This document shows, piece by piece, positions 51,802-60,680 of a stretch of DNA of 64,000 nt. Under the pieces are notes generated by a model. That model was not told the origin of the DNA. It did no database searches and was given only the letters and a program-made list of their open reading frames with translations. The position numbers and the translations under genes were made by a program. Positions within the stretch are counted from its first letter, which is position 1. Each line of letters starts with the position of its first letter. Origin of the DNA: Clostridiaceae bacterium (GTDB lineage Bacteria; Bacillota; Clostridia; Lachnospirales; Lachnospiraceae); NCBI GenBank assembly GCA_009911065.1, contig QXWR01000019.1, forward strand, positions 26,466 to 90,465, in the 5' to 3' direction.

Positions 51802-53292
51802 ATGTTTTTTACTGAACTGCTAGGATTGCTGAATCCTCTTTCCATATTAATTATCTTTCTGTGTACAGTAGTAGGAATTATCTTTGGCGCTATCCCTGGT
51901 TTGTCCGGCGGCCTGGGCGTATCTCTTCTTTTGCCTCTTACATTTGGTATGGATGATGCACTCTCCTTCACCATGCTGATTGCTGTGTGGGTAGGCGGAA
52001 TATCCGGAGGTTTTATCTCTGCAACTTTAATCGGTATTCCTGGAGCTCCTGCTTCTATCGCCACCTGTTTTGACGCTTATCCCCTAAGCCAAAAAGGGGA
52101 GACCGTCCGGGCACTGGGCATAGGAATCCTTGCTTCCTTTGCTGGAACTTTTTTATCCTGTTTGGTAGCTACTTTTTTAAGCCCATATATTGCGGATTTT
52201 GCCATGAAGCTTGGGCCATGGGAATATTTTTCTCTGTGCTTCTGTGCCATTACCCTGGTGGCCTCCTTATCCAAAGGATCGATTTTCAAAGGGATGTTCG
52301 CTGCCTTTTTGGGAATTTTTCTCTGTACCATTGGTGTGGCTCCCCTGGACGGCGCTTATCGCTTTACTTTTGGTAATATTTACTTAGGCGGCGGTTTGGA
52401 CATGGTAGCCTTAATGCTTGGAATCTATGCAATCAAACAAGTAGCGTCAGACTTTGCTAAAGGACAGCAAGAACTGCCAGATGTGAATACAGGAAAAATT
52501 TCTGGCTTTGGAGTAAAATTATCCGATATTTTTGACAACATTAAAATTATTATCCAGTCTTTCCTGATCGGACTGTGGATTGGCTTTTTGCCCGGAATGG
52601 GAAGCGGCCTTTCCAATATGGTAGCTTATGCTCAGGCCAAATCCGGAAGCAAGCACCCGGAAACTTTCGGGAAAGGAGAACCTGGAGGCATATGGGCTTC
52701 TGAGACATCCAACAATGCATCTGTTGGCGGCGCTCTGATTCCCATGATTGCATTGGGAATCCCCGGAGACGCAGTTACAGCGCTGCTGTTGTCCGGCCTA
52801 ATGATCCACGGTCTTCAGCCAGGACCATTGCTGATTTCCTCCAGCCCGCAGCTGGTGTATCTGATTTTTGCTGCAGTTATGGTCTCTGCTGTATTTGTTG
52901 TAGCTGAACAATTTTTTGGTATGAGATGGTTCCCTCTGCTGCTGAAAGCGCCCTACCATTACCTGTACGGCGTGATTCTGGTCATGTGTTTTATCGGAGC
53001 ATACACCAGCACTAATACCACCTTTAATATTTTATGTGTGCTGTTTTTCGCTGGCATAGGCATTATGCTGGATGTCTTTAAAATCCCCACCAGCCCGCTG
53101 ATTCTGGCCTTTATCTTGGGTCCAAAGCTGGAAGAATATTTCCGCAAAGGCGTAAGCTATGCAAAAGGGGATTATACCCAGTTTTTTGTCCGTCCTATCT
53201 CTGCGCTGTTTCTGTTGGTGGCATGTATCTGCCTTCTGTCACCTTACATCAAGCCCTTGCTTGTTAAGAAAAAGGCAGCTGCAAATCCATAA
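51802..53292 (+). CDS. tctA: Tripartite tricarboxylate transporter, large membrane subunit TctA (496 aa)
   Basis: About 12 helices. Conserved TctA segments: GIIFGAIPGLSGGLGVSLLLP, TLIGIPGAPASIATCFDAYP, WIGFLPGMGSGLSNMVAYAQ, ETSNNASVGGALIPMIALGI and ILAFILGPKLEEYFRKGV. AGGAGG 6 bases before the ATG, 14 bases after tctB. Confidence 0.95.
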   Translation: MFFTELLGLLNPLSILIIFLCTVVGIIFGAIPGLSGGLGVSLLLPLTFGMDDALSFTMLIAVWVGGISGGFISATLIGIPGAPASIATCFDAYPLSQKGETVRALGIGILASFAGTFLSCLVATFLSPYIADFAMKLGPWEYFSLCFCAITLVASLSKGSIFKGMFAAFLGIFLCTIGVAPLDGAYRFTFGNIYLGGGLDMVALMLGIYAIKQVASDFAKGQQELPDVNTGKISGFGVKLSDIFDNIKIIIQSFLIGLWIGFLPGMGSGLSNMVAYAQAKSGSKHPETFGKGEPGGIWASETSNNASVGGALIPMIALGIPGDAVTALLLSGLMIHGLQPGPLLISSSPQLVYLIFAAVMVSAVFVVAEQFFGMRWFPLLLKAPYHYLYGVILVMCFIGAYTSTNTTFNILCVLFFAGIGIMLDVFKIPTSPLILAFILGPKLEEYFRKGVSYAKGDYTQFFVRPISALFLLVACICLLSPYIKPLLVKKKAAANP

Positions 53293-53489
53293 TCATAGAT
53301 GCCTGCCTATGGTAACTATAGATGACAAAATGAATCAAATACCCCGCTTCAAGCTACGGGGCATGGAATATACAGCACAAAGCTACGAGGTATTTGGCCC
53401 TTGGGGCATCCGCCAAATGCCCGCGCAAGTACGGCACTTGGCTCATTGTCTATGAAAATAAACACCTAAAAAAGAAAGGAAAAAGGAAA

Positions 53490-53948
53490 GTGAATGTGCA
53501 GTTAAATGCAGAGCTGGTTATGGAACTTCGGGCAGATTGTCCGGAAGAGGACCGGCTGGTAGTTGGCGGTAATGACTGGGGATATCTGAAAGTCATCCAG
53601 ATCAAAGGAGGATATTTTAAAGGCGAAAAGCTAAAAGGTCAGGTAATCTCAGGAGGAGCTGACTGGAATTTAGGGGTGGGTGGCAACCATGAAGATACCG
53701 TCTGTTCTCGCAGAGTATTTGCCAAATATTTGCTGCAAACCGATGATGGGGTATATATCGCTATCGAAAACCTGGGAAACAAATATGCAGACAACGAAAA
53801 GAATACAGAGATACAGACCAGTCCTTCCTTTTTTGCTCCCAGAGGGAAATATGAATGGCTAAACTACGGGGTATATGTAGCCAGTCTGTCCGGAAGTACA
53901 AGAGAAGGCGTCCGGGGTGTGGATATTAAAATTTATAAAATGTTATAG
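53490..53948 (+). CDS. DUF3237 (UPF0311) family protein (152 aa)
   Basis: Small cytosolic beta-barrel-like protein: RLVVGGNDWGYLKVIQIKGG, GQVISGGADWNLG, AKYLLQTDDGVYIAIENLG and FFAPRGKYEWLNYGVYVASL are DUF3237 hallmarks. The start is a GTG at 53490 preceded by AAAGGAAAAAGG; it gives the normal family length, whereas the open frame reaches back to 53394. Lies between TctA and an esterase, so it probably belongs to the same catabolic locus. Biochemical role unknown. Confidence 0.85.
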   Translation: MNVQLNAELVMELRADCPEEDRLVVGGNDWGYLKVIQIKGGYFKGEKLKGQVISGGADWNLGVGGNHEDTVCSRRVFAKYLLQTDDGVYIAIENLGNKYADNEKNTEIQTSPSFFAPRGKYEWLNYGVYVASLSGSTREGVRGVDIKIYKML

Positions 53949-53972
53949 AGCGTGTATGAGCATTCATTCACA
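53947..53972 (+). repeat. Dispersed repeat copy 6 (diverged)
   Basis: AGAGCGTGTATGAGCATTCA followed by TTCAC aligns with copy 7 (AGAGCATGTCTGAAAATTCA). It begins at the DUF3237 stop codon. Confidence 0.35.
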
Positions 53973-54057
53973 TTCTAAAAAACCAAAAAGTGAGAAAATC
54001 AATAACATTTTCCCAACTTGTTTGTGCCTTAAGCAAAGTGAAAGGAATGGCCAAAAA

Positions 54058-54993
54058 ATGAAAAAAATAATTGATCCGGGGCGTACCCGAAAGAGCATTA
54101 ATTTTATAGATAATATCATCTACTCCAAACAAAGGGATTTGGAAGGAAAGGAGATGGAGCTGAAAATGTCCATCATGCTTCAGAACGGAAACAGTGAAAT
54201 GCGTCTGGCAGCTGGCCGGGATGACGAGGGAGAGGACAAAACTCCCAAGCCTGCCATTCTCTGGATTCCCGGAGGAGGGTACAGAGGATGTGATAAAAAT
54301 TTAATGGTAGCAGAAATGGCTTTTTTGGCAGATGCAGGGTTTGTGGTAGCTTCTATGTATTATCGGAGCAGCGCGGAGGGCCACTTCCCAGACCAGATCG
54401 TAGATGTGAAAACTGCTATCCGTTTTCTTCGCGCCCATGCAGAAGAATATGAGATTGACTCAGAGCATATCGGTGTAATTGGGCGGTCTGCAGGAGGCCA
54501 TTTATCCGCCCTTGCTGCCATGAATTCCGATCTGTATGAAAGCAATGAGTGGACAGGTTGCTCTTCTGAAATCCAGGCTTGCTGCGATCTGTTTGGACCA
54601 GTAGACTTGGTAACATTAATGGAATTTGATGAAAGAATGATGGCAGAAGATTCATCCTACCGTTGGAAACGGGTGGAGGAAACCCATGCAGGAGCCTTGT
54701 TCGGCGAACCAGTGGAAACTATGAAAGAACGAGCAAAGCTCGCCAGCCCGCCTTATATTCTGTCTGATAAAATGTGTCCCCTCTTGATCCTCCACGGGGA
54801 CTGTGATGCGCTGGTTCCCTGCCAAATCAGTGAGGAATTTTATCAGAAAATTGTAGATGCAGGAATGGAAAACCGGGCTGATCTCTATATCTTAAAAGGA
54901 GCTGGGCATGGTACAAAAGAATTTTTTCAGCCTGGGACAAAGGAGCTAATTTTGAAGTTTTTTACAGAACATTTAAAGGGAGAAATGTCATAA
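54058..54993 (+). CDS. Alpha/beta hydrolase, esterase type (311 aa)
   Basis: Carboxylesterase of the acetyl-esterase/BD-FAE type. Oxyanion-hole motif LWIPGGGYRGCD, nucleophile elbow GRSAGG (G-x-S-x-G, serine at about residue 145), acid in LHGDCDALVP and catalytic histidine in GAGHGTKEF. No signal peptide, so it is cytosolic. The ATG at 54058 has GAAAGGA 11 bases upstream; the longer frame into the DUF3237 gene is not used. Position suggests hydrolysis of an ester imported by TctABC. Confidence 0.85.
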   Translation: MKKIIDPGRTRKSINFIDNIIYSKQRDLEGKEMELKMSIMLQNGNSEMRLAAGRDDEGEDKTPKPAILWIPGGGYRGCDKNLMVAEMAFLADAGFVVASMYYRSSAEGHFPDQIVDVKTAIRFLRAHAEEYEIDSEHIGVIGRSAGGHLSALAAMNSDLYESNEWTGCSSEIQACCDLFGPVDLVTLMEFDERMMAEDSSYRWKRVEETHAGALFGEPVETMKERAKLASPPYILSDKMCPLLILHGDCDALVPCQISEEFYQKIVDAGMENRADLYILKGAGHGTKEFFQPGTKELILKFFTEHLKGEMS

Positions 54994-55233
54994 TAAAGTT
55001 TGATTTTTTCTAATGTAAGAAATTAGTCTGAGATATAAAAAGTCAGAAATCGAAGTTGTGAACGGTCTGGAATGCACCATTACGTCGTTAAAATTTCTTG
55101 TGGATGGCTCCGCCGTCGAAATTTTGCCTAGCACTGGCACGCACCAGACAGCTCTCAACTCCATCCCTATTCAAAAATATATTGTTTTTTCGATACGGTT
55201 TCGGTATAATATCAATATAAAGATCCGTTTGCT

Positions 55234-55950
55234 ACACATACCCCGGCCAGTCATGAAAGGAATGGTGAATTTCCAATTACAGCAGTAAACAGAAAACATA
55301 AAGACCGTCTGTTCACATTCCTATTTGGTGAGAAAGGCAATAAGGCGTGGACATTGAGCCTCTATAACGCGGTAAATAAGACCCATTACACAGATCCGAA
55401 CAGCATCGAGTTCACAACCATAGGGGATGCCGTTTATATGGGGATGAAGAATGACATCTCCTTTATCCTTTGTCATGTTATGAACGTCTATGAACAGCAA
55501 AGCAGTTACAACCCAAACATGCCAGTGCGCCAGCTAATGTACGCGGCGAAGCTATATGACAAATATATTCAGCAGAAAAAGCTAAATATTTACGGAAGAA
55601 AGGTGGTGCGTCTGCCCATTCCGAAACTGATGGTTTTTTACAATGGGACAGAGGACGAGGATGAACAGATTCTGAGGCTGAGTGACGCATTTATCCAGGA
55701 GGGCAATCCAGCAGAGGCGGAGGTGAAGGATTTGTGTATTACAGAATATAATGAAGCGGAAACTATGCAGATGATTCGTGAAGAAGGCCGTGAAGAAGGC
55801 CGTCTTAAACAAGCAAAGAAAACGGCCGCCAATATGCGAAAACGGGGGACTTCTTTTGAAGATATAGCTGAGATCCTGGAACTTCCAGTTGACATGATTC
55901 GATCCTGGCAAGGAATTTGTCCTCTATCCCCAGAGCAAGGAAATCAGTGA
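55234..55950 (+). pseudogene. Decayed Rpn family (PD-(D/E)XK) nuclease gene
   Basis: Frame contains VNRKHKDRLFTFLFGEKGNK, WTLSLYNAVNKTHYTDPNSI, DAVYMGMKNDISFILC, VYEQQSSYNPNMPVRQLMYA and KLMVFYNGTEDE, typical of Rpn-like recombination-promoting nucleases of gut Firmicutes, and ends with the usual repetitive tail EEGREEGRLKQAKKTAANMR. No credible start codon precedes VNRKHKD, and the section normally between the nuclease core and the tail appears deleted at EGNPAEAEVKDLCITEYNE. A translatable frame from a TTG at 55354 exists, but the nuclease N-terminus is lost. Confidence 0.6.
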
Positions 55951-56041
55951 GTCAATCTGGCTGACGAATAAATGGAATTAAGTTATTCTATTTCCTTCTG
56001 TGAAGCGCTCCAACAAACGAGAGAAAAAGGACTATAAATTA

Positions 56042-56087
56042 AAAGGTGGCAGGCATCACTCTGCGAAGATGTGGTACTGCCACCTCT
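56042..56087. terminator. Hairpin downstream of the Rpn remnant
   Basis: AGGTGGCAG (56044-56052) / CTGCCACCT (56077-56085). No U-run. Confidence 0.35.
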
Positions 56088-56114
56088 ATGGCATCATAAT
56101 GTTACAACATTTGA

Positions 56115-56142
56115 TGCCTAGAGCATGTCTGAAAATTCATTC
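56115..56142 (+). repeat. Dispersed repeat copy 7
   Basis: GCCTAGAGCATGTCTGAAAA followed by TTCATTCC; shares YTAGARCRTGTCTGAAAATT with copies 5 and 8. Confidence 0.5.
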
Positions 56143-56249
56143 CCGCCATCTTCACACTCCACTTTGCGATATATTTGGCTCTCATTCGGTCAACGTAGCC
56201 CACTACGCTAACACATGATCTACTTTCGAAAAAACAACCTTAAATAACC

Positions 56250-56400
56250 TTACATTTCACCAGTCTATTTTTCTGGCGGAATGTGTGGTAAGTTTCCTTG
56301 TAAAATCCCATCAACTGGACAAACGTATCACGGTAGGAGCGGATGGTATGGATAGAAACTGCAAGCTGGTTTGGCTTGCAGGCTCCTGTTCATTCCATGA
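56250..56400 (-). pseudogene. Tyrosine recombinase N-terminal remnant
   Basis: Minus-strand translation reads PNQLAVSIHTIRSYRDTFVQ then LMGFYKETYH, the N-terminal core-binding (SAM-like) domain of phage/transposon integrases. No catalytic domain follows and no start is visible. It marks an old insertion in this accessory stretch. The rest of 55951-56561 is AT-rich with no gene. Confidence 0.55.
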
Positions 56401-56561
56401 TAGTATTTCCACCCTCTCTTATGCAATAAATATATCACCCCATGGTTTATATGGATAAGACGGCTATCAAAGTCTAAATTATCTCACCTCAGCCCATGGA
56501 ATTATCCCTGTATCTATGATATAATCCGAATTACCACTGGGAAACTTTGGAGGAAAAATTT

Positions 56562-57134
56562 ATGGAATTTACAAATCTACTTGATAGCAAAAACCGCCAC
56601 GAACTGCGGGCATGGCTCATAAATAACCATGATCAGGAAAAGGAATGCTGGGTAATCGTAAAACGGGGCCGTCCGGTTGATGATGGCACTTTCTGGTATA
56701 TAGATTCCGTTGAAGAGGCCATGTGCTTTGGTTGGATAGACAGCACCACAAAAAAGATGGATAACGGCGTGACTGCCCAAAGACTGGCTCCCCGGAGAAA
56801 AGGAAGTTTATGGTCTGAATTAAATAAAGAACGCTGCCGGAGGATGGAGCGCCTAGGGCTGATGACCGATGCCGGGAGAGCTGTACTGCCCGATATGTCG
56901 CCAAAAGGATTTGTTATTGATAAAGATATCGAAAAAGCCTTAAAAGCGGATGCCAAAGTCTGGAACAATTTTCAGAAATTCCCTTCCCTATACCAGCGGG
57001 TACGAATTGATACCATACAAATCAAAAAGAAGCAGCCGAAACTATTTCGAAGCAGGCTGCAGAAGCTGATTGAAAATACCAAAAAAGGGGTTATGTATGG
57101 GGAATGGAATGATAATGGAAGATTAACAGAATGA
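56562..57134 (+). CDS. YdeI/OmpD-associated family protein (190 aa)
   Basis: Cytosolic protein of the YdeI (bacteriocin-protection/OmpD-associated) family: NRHELRAWLINNHDQEKECW, EEAMCFGWIDSTTKKMDNG, RLAPRRKGSLWSELNKERC, and the helical C-terminal IDTIQIKKKQPKLFRSRLQK. The start is the ATG at 56562 with GGAGG 8 bases upstream. Function not established. Confidence 0.85.
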   Translation: MEFTNLLDSKNRHELRAWLINNHDQEKECWVIVKRGRPVDDGTFWYIDSVEEAMCFGWIDSTTKKMDNGVTAQRLAPRRKGSLWSELNKERCRRMERLGLMTDAGRAVLPDMSPKGFVIDKDIEKALKADAKVWNNFQKFPSLYQRVRIDTIQIKKKQPKLFRSRLQKLIENTKKGVMYGEWNDNGRLTE

Positions 57135-57172
57135 ATACATAACTTAAAAGCAAATTGGAAGGAGGATATTTC

Positions 57173-58204
57173 GTGGCAATATCTACATGGAGAGCGTATG
57201 ATTTGGAGCAGTATGAAAAAGAAAAAATGCCAGAAGATGGAATTGAAAATGCTATTTTGTGTGAAAAATATAGTAAGGATGAACTTCCTTTTTCATGGGA
57301 TGACGCCATTTTCTGGTTAAAAAAATCATTGGAAATTCGAGAAAAACTATACGGAAAAAATAGTATTGAAAATATTTCTCAATACGAACAAATGGCATAT
57401 ATTTATGCTCATAAGCCTTCGCACAATAATGCACTGAAATATTATCGAAAAGCACTTCGGATTAGAGAAAAAGCTGTAGGAAAATCTGATTTATCTCTAG
57501 TGGAAGATTATGTGTGTATAGCTGAAACTTATAGGTATATGGACATACAGAACTACGAAGAATGTGCAAAAAATATTTTTCATGCAAAGCAGATAGAGGA
57601 AGAGAATCGTCCAGCAGATAATCCCGTTTCTTTCTATGTGTATCAGGGATTGGCAGATTATTATAGCGGGCGGCATCGGGCTAACGACAAAAAAGAACAA
57701 ACTTCATCGAAAAGACCAACAGAGGATAGTATTTTAGAAAAAGAATCCCTTCAAAATATGGTAACTTCTGCAATAAAAGAATATGGTTCAGAAAGTTGCG
57801 AAGCGGTTGCGTGTCTGGAAAAATATATTCACGATATCGAACTTCCAACGCAAGAAAGATTAGAAATCGCAGGAAAAATTCTTAAAATATACTATGCTAA
57901 TATAGACATATTTGAAAGGCACAAAAAAGGTCACTGTCGTCCATTAAGTGATTTTATCAACTATACGACTTCTCGAATCCCAGCCGATATATGGTTTTCA
58001 TGGTCAACGGGCTATTGGTTCCCATGGGACACTGAGGAAAAGCAAAATCTGGATAGAAGCAGTATCGGTTGGGGAATCAAATGGATAAAGGAAAATGTTT
58101 CTGAAGAAATAGCTGAAAAATTAATTACAAGATTTGGTTCAAACGATCAAAAAATGATTCGTGAAATTATCAGTCAATCGCAAATGAAAGAACCTGTGAT
58201 ATGA
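57173..58204 (+). CDS. TPR-containing protein of unknown function (343 aa)
   Basis: Kinesin-light-chain-like TPR units: DDAIFWLKKSLEIREKLYGK, QYEQMAYIYAHKPSHNNALK, YYRKALRIREKAVGKSDLSL and DYVCIAETYRYMDIQNYEEC. The C-terminal 130 residues (IWFSWSTGYWFPWDTEEKQN) are not recognised and lack TPR character. The start is a GTG at 57173 with AAGGAGG 7-8 bases upstream. AT-rich relative to core genes. The next ORF begins 22 bases downstream, so the two likely form an operon, possibly of an immunity or contact-dependent kind; this is speculation. Confidence 0.6.
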   Translation: MAISTWRAYDLEQYEKEKMPEDGIENAILCEKYSKDELPFSWDDAIFWLKKSLEIREKLYGKNSIENISQYEQMAYIYAHKPSHNNALKYYRKALRIREKAVGKSDLSLVEDYVCIAETYRYMDIQNYEECAKNIFHAKQIEEENRPADNPVSFYVYQGLADYYSGRHRANDKKEQTSSKRPTEDSILEKESLQNMVTSAIKEYGSESCEAVACLEKYIHDIELPTQERLEIAGKILKIYYANIDIFERHKKGHCRPLSDFINYTTSRIPADIWFSWSTGYWFPWDTEEKQNLDRSSIGWGIKWIKENVSEEIAEKLITRFGSNDQKMIREIISQSQMKEPVI

Positions 58205-58226
58205 CTTATAGAAGAAGGTGTTTGGA

Positions 58227-58571
58227 ATGTCTGTATCCTTATATTACACAGCAAAAAGGGAACATCCATTATCTGATCAGGAGAAGAGTGCTTATCAAAA
58301 AGTTGTAGAACATTATATTGCAGAATACCCATTAGGTGACTTATATGAAGACTTTTGTGTCTATGATTTCGAAGAGGATTTTACGGAAAATGTTATTTTT
58401 GATGGAAGTACAAAATTGCCCTTAAATGAAGGGGAGGAACATTGCCTTCAAGTTCTTAATTATTGGGCGGATTGTCTACAGGAAATCATTGATTTATTGC
58501 CCGATGCCCAATGGAACATACATGTTGATGACGCAGACATAACGTCTCAGTTCCATTACTCAAACAGATAA
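58227..58571 (+). CDS. Small acidic protein of unknown function (114 aa)
   Basis: MSVSLYYTAKREHPLSDQEK, HYIAEYPLGDLYEDFCVYDF and CLQEIIDLLPDAQWNIHVDD. Acidic, no membrane segment or signal peptide. AAGG lies 8 bases before the ATG at 58227. Small size, acidity and operon position resemble immunity proteins of polymorphic toxin loci, but no toxin is identified. Confidence 0.55.
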   Translation: MSVSLYYTAKREHPLSDQEKSAYQKVVEHYIAEYPLGDLYEDFCVYDFEEDFTENVIFDGSTKLPLNEGEEHCLQVLNYWADCLQEIIDLLPDAQWNIHVDDADITSQFHYSNR

Positions 58572-58639
58572 CTACGCTTTTGCAGTACTGCTCTAAGGTA
58601 AGTAGTGGGGTATCTTTTCAAAGACAAAAAAGACGCATC

Positions 58640-58672
58640 AGCTAGAACATGTCTGAAAATTGCTTTCCGTCA
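58640..58672 (+). repeat. Dispersed repeat copy 8
   Basis: AGCTAGAACATGTCTGAAAA, then TTGCTTTCCGTCAGA: matches the minus-strand reading of copy 3 (TGTCTGAAAATTGCTTTCTG). Confidence 0.6.
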
Positions 58673-58719
58673 GATGCATGTCACAATGTGTGGGAGATTT
58701 GGCCCCCATGGATTCACTA

Positions 58720-58748
58720 TTTTCACTCTCCTTAAATTATGGTATAAT
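58720..58748 (+). promoter_or_regulatory. Putative promoter of the AAA/PD-(D/E)XK gene
   Basis: TTTTCA (58720-58725), 17-base spacer, TATAAT (58743-58748), in the 323-base gap before the gene. Confidence 0.45.
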
Positions 58749-58894
58749 TTGAATAATGAGGAACAACAAACCAAAGATTATCTGGTCGTATGTGAGAACG
58801 AGGGGAGTCCAAATGAAAAAGTTCAATGAGATGAATGTTTTATCAATTACATTTTGCAGAGAAAATGGAGATATGACGGAAGGGATGTTGGGAT

Positions 58895-60601
58895 ATGGCA
58901 AGAGTAGTGGGAATCGGGAAGCAGGATTTTGAAAAGGTGCGAAAAGAAAACTCTTTTTATGTAGATAAAACAAAATTCATTTGGGAATGGTGGGAAAGCG
59001 AAGATGATGTAACCTTAATAACCCGTCCCCGGCGTTTTGGAAAAACTTTGAATATGAGCATGTTGGAAAAGTTCTTTTCGATTCAATATGCTGGACGTGA
59101 AGATTTATTTCAAGGCTTAATGATATGGGACAAGGAAGAATATAGGAAGCTTCAGGGAACCTATCCCGTGATTAGTTTATCTTTTGCAGCAGTGAAAGAA
59201 AAAAGTTATACAATGACCGTATCCAGAATAAATCAAATATTGACAAATTTATATTCTGCAAACAGATTTCTTTTGAAAGATAAAAATTTATTAGATGATA
59301 AGGAAAAGAATTTTTTTACATCTGTAGATATAAATATGGATGAAATGACAGCAACCATGGCGATTCACCAATTATCAATTTATTTATCTCGCTATTATGG
59401 AAAAAAAGTTATTATCCTGTTGGATGAGTATGATACGCCAATGCAGGAAGCTTATGTGAACGGTTATTGGGATGAATTAATTGCCTTTACCAGAAGTATG
59501 TTTAATGCTGCTTTTAAGACAAATTTCTATTTGGAACGGGCAATCATGACAGGAATTACCAGAGTAAGCAAAGAATCCATTTTTTCTGATTTGAATAATC
59601 TGGAGGTAGTTACTACAACATCTGAAAAATATGCCGATTGTTTTGGATTTCGTGAAGAAGAAGTTTTCGCTGCATTAGATGAATATGGATTATGGAAAAA
59701 AAAGCAGGAAGTAAAAAAATGGTATGATGGGTTTACCTTTGGAAAGCAAAAAGATATTTATAATCCTTGGTCAATATTACATTACTTGGATAAAAGACAA
59801 ATAGGAACCTATTGGGCAAATTCCAGTTCAAACAATCTGGCAGGAAAGTTAATTCGAGAGGGAAGCCGGAATTTAAAGGAAAATTTTGAGTGCCTTTTAC
59901 AGGGAAACTCTATTGTTGTGGAAATAGACGAACAAATTGTTTATGATCAATTAAACGAGGACGAGTCGGCAATTTGGAGTTTACTTCTTGCCAGTGGTTA
60001 TTTGAAAGTAAGAAATGTGAAAACTTATGGAACAAATTTTGGAGAATGGAAACAGGAATATGAATTGGAATTGACAAATTTTGAAGTCAGTGCAATGTTT
60101 CGGCATCTCATTCGAAAATGGTTCAGCTGCGTTGCTGAAAGATATAATGATTTTATCAAAGCATTACTTCTTGATGACATAAAGAATATGAATGTTTACA
60201 TGAATAAGATAGCATTATCTACCTTTAGCTATTTTGATACTGGAAACAATCCTTCCGAAGAAGAACCAGAACGATTTTATCATGGTTTTGTATTGGGACT
60301 TATGATAGAACTTTCAGATCGGTATATCTTGACTTCTAATCGGGAAAGCGGGTTTGGACGATATGATGTAATGTTAGAACCTAGGAAACCAAAGGATGTT
60401 GGGATAATTATAGAATTTAAGGTACAAGACCGATCCGAAGAAAAGGAACTTTCCGATACGGTAAATGCAGCATTAAAGCAGATAAAAGAAAAAAAATATG
60501 AAACGATATTAATTGAGAAAGGAATTGCAAAAGAGAATATCCGCAATTACGGTTTTGCGTTTCATGGCAAAAAAGTACAGATTGGAAATAGTGAAAATTA
60601 A
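58895..60601 (+). CDS. AAA-ATPase-like / PD-(D/E)XK nuclease superfamily protein (568 aa)
   Basis: N-terminal AAA-ATPase_like domain with the variant Walker A RPRRFGKTLNMSML after FYVDKTKFIWEWW, Walker B VIILLDEYDTPMQ and TGITRVSKESIFSDLNNL; the C-terminal DUF1703 region carries a PD-(D/E)XK core, GFGRYDVMLEP...GIIIEFKVQ. Such proteins are multicopy in gut Clostridia and Bacteroidetes and look mobile; the function is unknown. GGAAGGG lies about 10 bases before the ATG. AT-rich compared with the flanking leuS. Confidence 0.85.
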   Translation: MARVVGIGKQDFEKVRKENSFYVDKTKFIWEWWESEDDVTLITRPRRFGKTLNMSMLEKFFSIQYAGREDLFQGLMIWDKEEYRKLQGTYPVISLSFAAVKEKSYTMTVSRINQILTNLYSANRFLLKDKNLLDDKEKNFFTSVDINMDEMTATMAIHQLSIYLSRYYGKKVIILLDEYDTPMQEAYVNGYWDELIAFTRSMFNAAFKTNFYLERAIMTGITRVSKESIFSDLNNLEVVTTTSEKYADCFGFREEEVFAALDEYGLWKKKQEVKKWYDGFTFGKQKDIYNPWSILHYLDKRQIGTYWANSSSNNLAGKLIREGSRNLKENFECLLQGNSIVVEIDEQIVYDQLNEDESAIWSLLLASGYLKVRNVKTYGTNFGEWKQEYELELTNFEVSAMFRHLIRKWFSCVAERYNDFIKALLLDDIKNMNVYMNKIALSTFSYFDTGNNPSEEEPERFYHGFVLGLMIELSDRYILTSNRESGFGRYDVMLEPRKPKDVGIIIEFKVQDRSEEKELSDTVNAALKQIKEKKYETILIEKGIAKENIRNYGFAFHGKKVQIGNSEN

Positions 60602-60680
60602 ATTCCCCTTATTTCACAAAAACCAGGAACAGCCGCACCTACTCCCCGGCTGTTCCTGTCTTCGATTATAACATTTCTTT

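Noticed and set aside
58814..58932. Short frame starting MKKFNEMNVLSITFC before the AAA/PD-(D/E)XK gene
   Set aside because: It overlaps the start of the larger gene out of frame and has no recognisable content; possibly decayed leader sequence.
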